A stretch of DNA of 64,000 nucleotides from Dicyema japonicum (taxonomy: Eukaryota > Dicyemida > Rhombozoa > Dicyemidae). This document shows positions 59,460 through 64,000 of the stretch, piece by piece. The first letter of the stretch is position 1, and each line of letters begins with the position of its first letter. The DNA is taken from the NCBI GenBank assembly GCA_011109175.1, contig RDEW01000007.1, positions 681,712 through 745,711 of the forward strand, in the 5' to 3' direction. A program made the position numbers and the translations under genes. The notes beneath the pieces were generated by a model. The model saw nothing but the letters and a program-made list of their open reading frames with translations. It made no database searches and was not told where the DNA came from.

Positions 59460-62047
59460 ATGCAGTCTGAAAAATACAAGATTCAATGGGATGGCCTCAA
59501 CCTACTCTCGTTTAATGTCAGGGGGATCTCGAAGACATGGATGAGGAAAACACTGTGCGATGATTTAGACAAGTACCGCGTCTCTATCGGATGTCTGCAA
59601 GAAACGAAGGTCTCTGATGGATGCTGTGAACACTATGGAACCTATAAACTTATTCTCTTCCCTAGTGAGTCTAAACATTACGGACAAGGTTTCGCAGTCC
59701 ATGAACATCTTGTACCACGGATACATCAATTTTGGAAAGTCAACGACAGGATTAGTGTTCTGCAAATTAGGATGAATGACATGTGCCCTTCCAAAAGCTA
59801 CATGACAGTCATTAACGTGTATGCTCCACATAGTGGCAGATTTTTGAAAAATCCTGAGGAACTGGATGACTTCTACTGTCAACTATTGAGGACGTACTCG
59901 GAATACGAATCTTCGTCGTTGATATTTATTGCCGGGGACTTTAACGCTAAAGTTGGGATGCGACGCAGTGGAGAGGAATCGTTCATCGGCAGGCATGGAC
60001 GGGGGTGGAGAAACACCCCGGGAACACTACTGGCCAATTTCTGTCAAGCGAATGATCTTTTCATAGGAAACACTGCCTTTATGCACCCAGCTCGCCACAG
60101 GAGCACATGGACTGGCCATAGAACGAACTCGGAAAACAAAAGTGTCAATATTTATAATCAAATTGATTACATCATTTGTCGGACCAAGGACAAACACCTA
60201 CTGAATGATGCCCGTTCTTATGGAGGGTCGATGATAAATAGTGACCATAAAATGGTTATTGGCAAGTTCTCCTTGAAGAAATACTACATTGGCAGGAAGA
60301 ACCTGAGTCTAAGCAAAACGCTACCACCTTACCATACCCATGTATATATGACTGAGAAGCTCTGGTCTCAGCCGCTGCTGGTGACAAACTACCAAAAACA
60401 TATAGAGAACCACCTATATACATTACCAGCTAATATGACTATACAAGACCTATGGGATCAGACCAAAAGCATTATTTGCCTTGCCGCAAACACCCACCTT
60501 GGAGTGAGACGGCAGACAACCGGAAATATGTCACTTGGCCATCCAGACTCCTTATTACTGGCAAAACAACAACGAGAAATATGGATACAGAGTCTAAACA
60601 CGACGGATATACATATCAAAAACAAACTACGAACTGAACGAAATATTATCAAGAGAAGAATCATGAAGCTTAATAATGAACACTCGAAGGATGTCTTCCT
60701 ATCACATCTTAGAGAGCTGGAGCAACTAAAGGACAATGCACAAATGTTCGCTGCAGTCCGACTAATGCGAGGAAAGAAAAAAGCGACAGTACATGTTATG
60801 GATGGGAAGGGGAAACTTATCTTAAAACCAGACGAACAGATCGAATTGATTGCTGCCCATTTTGAAAAACTGTTCAATGCGAACGGCCAAGAACTGGCCC
60901 CTTTCATCGGAGAACCGCGGATGCTGGAAACAATTATCACATCTAAGGAAGTTCAGAGTGCGTGCAGTAAGCTAAAGAATCACAGGAGCGCTGGACCAGA
61001 CAACATCCCTCCCGAACTGCTGAAATATGGACCTATGCGTCTATTCGAAACCATTGCGACATTGTTAAATGGAATGTTTACATCCAACTCTGTCCTACCA
61101 CTGGGGAAAGGGACATTGATACCTATACAAAAGCCTAACAAACCAAAGGGACCACTAGAAAGCCTACGCCCAGTCATATTGTTAAACACATTACGAAAAG
61201 TTCTTGCATCTGTTGCTTTGGACCGCTTAAAACATCCTGCAGGAAATTACCTATCAGCATGCCATAGTGGATTTCGTGAAGGAAGGTCGACAGCGGACAT
61301 TCTGTGGAGCCACAGGTGGCGGTGTGCAACGGCTCAAAGATACAAAAATGCCACGACCATCCTGGGGATCGATATGTCAAGAGCTTTCGACACCATTAGC
61401 CGACACAAGCTAATGGTTGTCCTTCATCAATTTGTGGACCAATCATTGCTACGGATAATCAGAGTACTTCTCTCAAGTACTGAACTGTCAGTCCGAATTG
61501 GGAGAACTCTATCCCGACCATTCAAAACTACAATCGGCACTCCTCAGGGAGACTCCCTCTCCCCCTTACTATTTGTGATATATCTCGAAGCTGCACTAAA
61601 GGATCTAAGAACTTGCTATGAAGGAAAAATAAACGAAGTCGTATACGCGGATGATGTGGATTTTATATCCGAGGATACAGAAGCTCTCACACATCTGCTG
61701 GAAAATGCACCGGACAAACTGGGGAATGGTTCCTCATCGTTAACCGGGCCAAAACGGAAATCACGGAAATCAAAAGAATGGACAACATCCTTAATGAACG
61801 TTGGCGACATGTTAATAAGCTTGGATCCCTACTGGGGGACACAGAAGACATCATCAAAAGGAAAACACTTGCAGGAGTAGCAATGCGAAAACTCAAAAAG
61901 GAATGGCTGAAAGGACTAGATGTCAATCTGCGGATACGCATGTACAATACATTTGTGAAACCGATACTGACATACAATGCTGGTACTTGGGCCTGTACAG
62001 GTGCGGAATCAATGGCTCTCGATGGGTTCCACAGAAAACAGCTTTAG
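59460..62047 (+). mobile_element. Nearly intact LINE: APE endonuclease plus reverse transcriptase ORF, 3' end cut off
   Basis: The open frame 59460-61880 (806 residues) encodes an N-terminal APE-type endonuclease: F-N-V-R-G near residue 19, Q-E-T-K about 47, N-V-Y-A-P-H about 120, A-G-D-F-N-A-K about 159, T-W-T-G about 218, Q-I-D-Y-I about 235 and S-D-H-K-M-V about 263. The RT shows S-A-G-P-D-N-I-P about 511, G-I-D-M-S-R-A-F-D about 637, G-T-P-Q-G-D-S-L-S-P about 692 and Y-A-D-D about 727. A single-base frameshift near 61725 diverts the end. The proper frame continues in 61778-62047 (K-L-G-S-L-L-G-D; Y-N-T-F-V-K-P-I-L-T-Y-N-A-G-T-W). Its final F-G-H-V-L-R-L part is missing because hAT-like sequence begins at about 62048. 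No mini-introns are present. Other copies lie at 34.8, 36.3 and 47.9 kb. Confidence 0.9.
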
Positions 62048-62470
62048 AGCAGAGCTTTTCAAAAAATAATTCTCGCGGCACACTAATCGTAAAAAAAATA
62101 ATCCACGGCACACATTAAAAAATAAAAAATTAATTTTTTAAGATGTGTAAACTAAGAACAAAAATTGGTAATTTAATGCCAAAATTTTTATTAATAAAAA
62201 AATGAATTCTTAATTATTATTGTTTTTGCATATATCATCAATATCAGGTCGAATGGTTAACAAAGGCACTTCGCATTTCAGCACAAATCGACGAAAAACA
62301 GTGTTAACTGACAAAGGTATCTTCATTATTTTTTGTTCGTATTTATGACCAACATAGTCCGAGCAATAACACGACAAGCAGGGATTATCAAGTTTTTCGC
62401 CAATATTGTGAGGTTTTAGTTGTTTTGCTATCACTTCTGAGATCAGGTATGAACATTTCAATGATTCCTT
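62048..62470 (-). mobile_element. hAT (SCAND3/FAM200-like) transposase fragment
   Basis: The minus strand encodes L-K-C-S-Y-L-I-S-E-V-I-A-K, K-P-H-N-I-G-E-K-L, K-I-M-K-I-P-L-S-V-N-T-V-F-R-R-F (62461-62210). This is the N-terminal signature of these domesticated-type hAT transposases. The left part carries CGGCACAC repeats typical of hAT ends. No matching right terminal repeat or target duplication was found, so the borders are approximate. Confidence 0.65.
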
Positions 62471-62644
62471 TTGTTTAAAAAAGTTTCACTGAAACATCAT
62501 TTGACTAGATCTACGATTCCGTTTACCACGTAGCACTTATGTAGAGTTGACTGACTGAGATTATTAAAATAAGAAAATAATTAAAAGTAATATTATAATT
62601 TTAAATTGTTTCCGATAATTAGATGATTATTTTTTACACAATAT

Positions 62645-64000
62645 TTATTCAAATAAGATATTTCTATTAATTAATATTATATTACTTTTCAGTCTCATGT
62701 TGTCTATTAAATTGTTTTCCCATGTTGCCAGTAATATGTTGTAATAACCCGGAGATTGATCAAAAAATTTCAAATATTTGTTCGAGTCCTCACTTGGAAG
62801 TATTCTATCAAATTCTCCCTTTCGGTTGAACTCGTCCTCACTTTGGATGAGAATCCTCGCATCGTCTGGTGTCAAGTCATTTATAATCGAGTTGGTGTTC
62901 TAAGTAAAGGCGCTTCACTACTTTTTTTTCTTGCCAATTTTTCACATAGTCAATATGTTTGTGTTTTTCTTCGCAGGTGAGGACAGACCGAAACAATCTC
63001 TCGTCGAACATTAAATGAGAGTGATTTCTGGCAATTGATAGCAGTGAATACCGATCAAACGTGCACGACATGGACCTAGTTAGTGTTCTGTCATTCAAAT
63101 TAGGCAACATCCAGCCGGCAATGTTGAACATGTCCCTTACGATGAGTTCTTTCAGATTAGCATCCAATTGGGAGGTTGAATGTAGACTGGGATAACAATT
63201 CAATCACCTTGGGGATATATTTACTTCCAACAGCCACGGTTTTAATTTCGAGTCTAAGATAATGTCAAATCCGTAAAGTTCATGCACAGAGTACCTCGAC
63301 ACACCAGTGCTTCTTATGGCAGCATTAATGGAGTTTTCAGCACTAAAACATGTTTCAGAAAGGAACCTGATCACAGTTTTTACGACAATGTCATATATTT
63401 TTTGTTTGATAACGTCTGGATTAATATACACGGATATATATCTCCAGAACTGATCAAGACTCCATTTGTCGCTGTTTACATCAAAGTCGAGGTCATTACT
63501 CCCATTGGGCCTGTAGTTGGAGTTCTTTTTGTTGACTGAATAGTTTGTCAGGTGAATAAAACGGTTTTTAACATCATTTTGAGAATATCTGGGATAATAC
63601 CAAGCTTACTTTTCCGATGCAAAGCGAACAAGCCCAGATCTATGAACGTAAATGCGAAGGGGGTTAAAGCAGGAAATATACACGTAAATTCGCAAATCAA
63701 ACTTTTTTCCGTTTATTAAAAATGGGTCGGATATGTATCTAACTGTAAACTGAAAAATACCTTTGAATTATCAACGCACTGCTTTTCGATTATATTTTGT
63801 AACCCCTGAACAACCCTTATGCCTATTCCACGTGCTGACGCTGGCTTTGCGTTATATAATCCTATACTGGCTTTAATATCCATTTTGAGTTCTTTTTGCT
63901 GTCCATTAACACAAAGTCGTAATCTTTCGGGAGACAATATGTTTTGGGGAAAAAATTGTATTCTTCCCCAAATTTTAAATAAGCCTTCTTTAGATTTCTA
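62645..64000 (-). CDS. TTLL4: TTLL4-like tubulin polyglutamylase, 3' part (5' end outside window)
   Basis: TTLL4-type enzymes add glutamate chains to tubulin and other proteins using ATP. Exons (minus): 64000-63868, 63844-63776, 63749-63610, 63588-63208 and 63186-62645. Introns of 23, 26, 21 and 21 nt join F-F-P-K-T-Y-C-L-P, K-W-I-L-K-P|P-A-S-A-R-G-I-G-I (ATP-grasp), K-F-D-L-R-I-Y-V-Y-I, H-L-T-N-Y-S-V-N-K-K, E-L-Y-G-F-D-I and E-V-N-I-S-P|S-L-H-S (metal-binding Glu and Asn). A TTLL4-typical tail follows: T-P-D-D-A-R-I-L…E-D-E-F-N-R-K-G…Y-L-K-F-F. The core is conserved with all catalytic motifs. One extra A near 62884 shifts the frame before the tail, probably a sequencing error. An AATAAA overlaps the stop codon. 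The 26-nt intron (63750-63775) has the weakest donor. Cilia-bearing animals use such enzymes on axonemes. Confidence 0.9.

Overview
This is eukaryotic DNA, most likely from a small parasitic metazoan. Four unrelated protein-coding genes can be read only if introns of about 21-29 nt are removed. They are a giant mucin-like gene, a PXK homologue, a C-type-lectin membrane protein and a TTLL4-type tubulin ligase. Introns this short are known from dicyemid mesozoans, so a dicyemid is my best guess; this is inference, not proof. Single-base indels, often in homopolymers, interrupt otherwise conserved genes and repeat copies, which suggests a long-read assembly with residual errors.

Layout. (1) Positions 1-31432, + strand: the 3' part of one enormous gene. 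A 1,979-bp unit is repeated about 15.7 times. Each unit has four exons (105, 258, 217 and 49 codons) separated by four nearly identical 23-nt GT-AG introns. The exons are built from 42-nt repeats encoding a 14-residue Thr/Asn/Gln-rich motif with an N-Q-T sequon. After the array, small exons encode a transmembrane helix, a basic stop-transfer patch and a short tail. The product looks like a roughly 10,000-residue, heavily glycosylated, membrane-anchored mucin whose N-terminus lies left of the window. (2) 32-36.5 kb: degenerate non-LTR retrotransposons. (3) 39.5-41.6 kb: a hAT transposon with a perfect 8-bp target duplication and a nested retroelement fragment, then a tRNA-derived SINE. (4) 42.0-43.9 kb, +: a PXK homologue. 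(5) 45.1-49.1 kb: two degenerate LINEs. (6) 50.55-52.77 kb, -: a type I membrane protein with a signal peptide, four C-type-lectin-like domains, a Thr/Ser stalk and a transmembrane helix. (7) 52.9-58 kb: retroelement fragments, inverted 95-bp repeats and an RTE-like remnant. (8) 59.46-62.05 kb, +: a nearly intact endonuclease/reverse-transcriptase LINE. (9) 62.65-64 kb, -: the 3' end of a TTLL4-like gene.

The mucin and the lectin are both predicted surface glycoproteins and could contribute to the surface coat facing the host; that link is only inferred. PXK and TTLL4 are conserved intracellular genes and serve here as independent controls for the mini-intron interpretation. Most of the rest is decayed transposon sequence.
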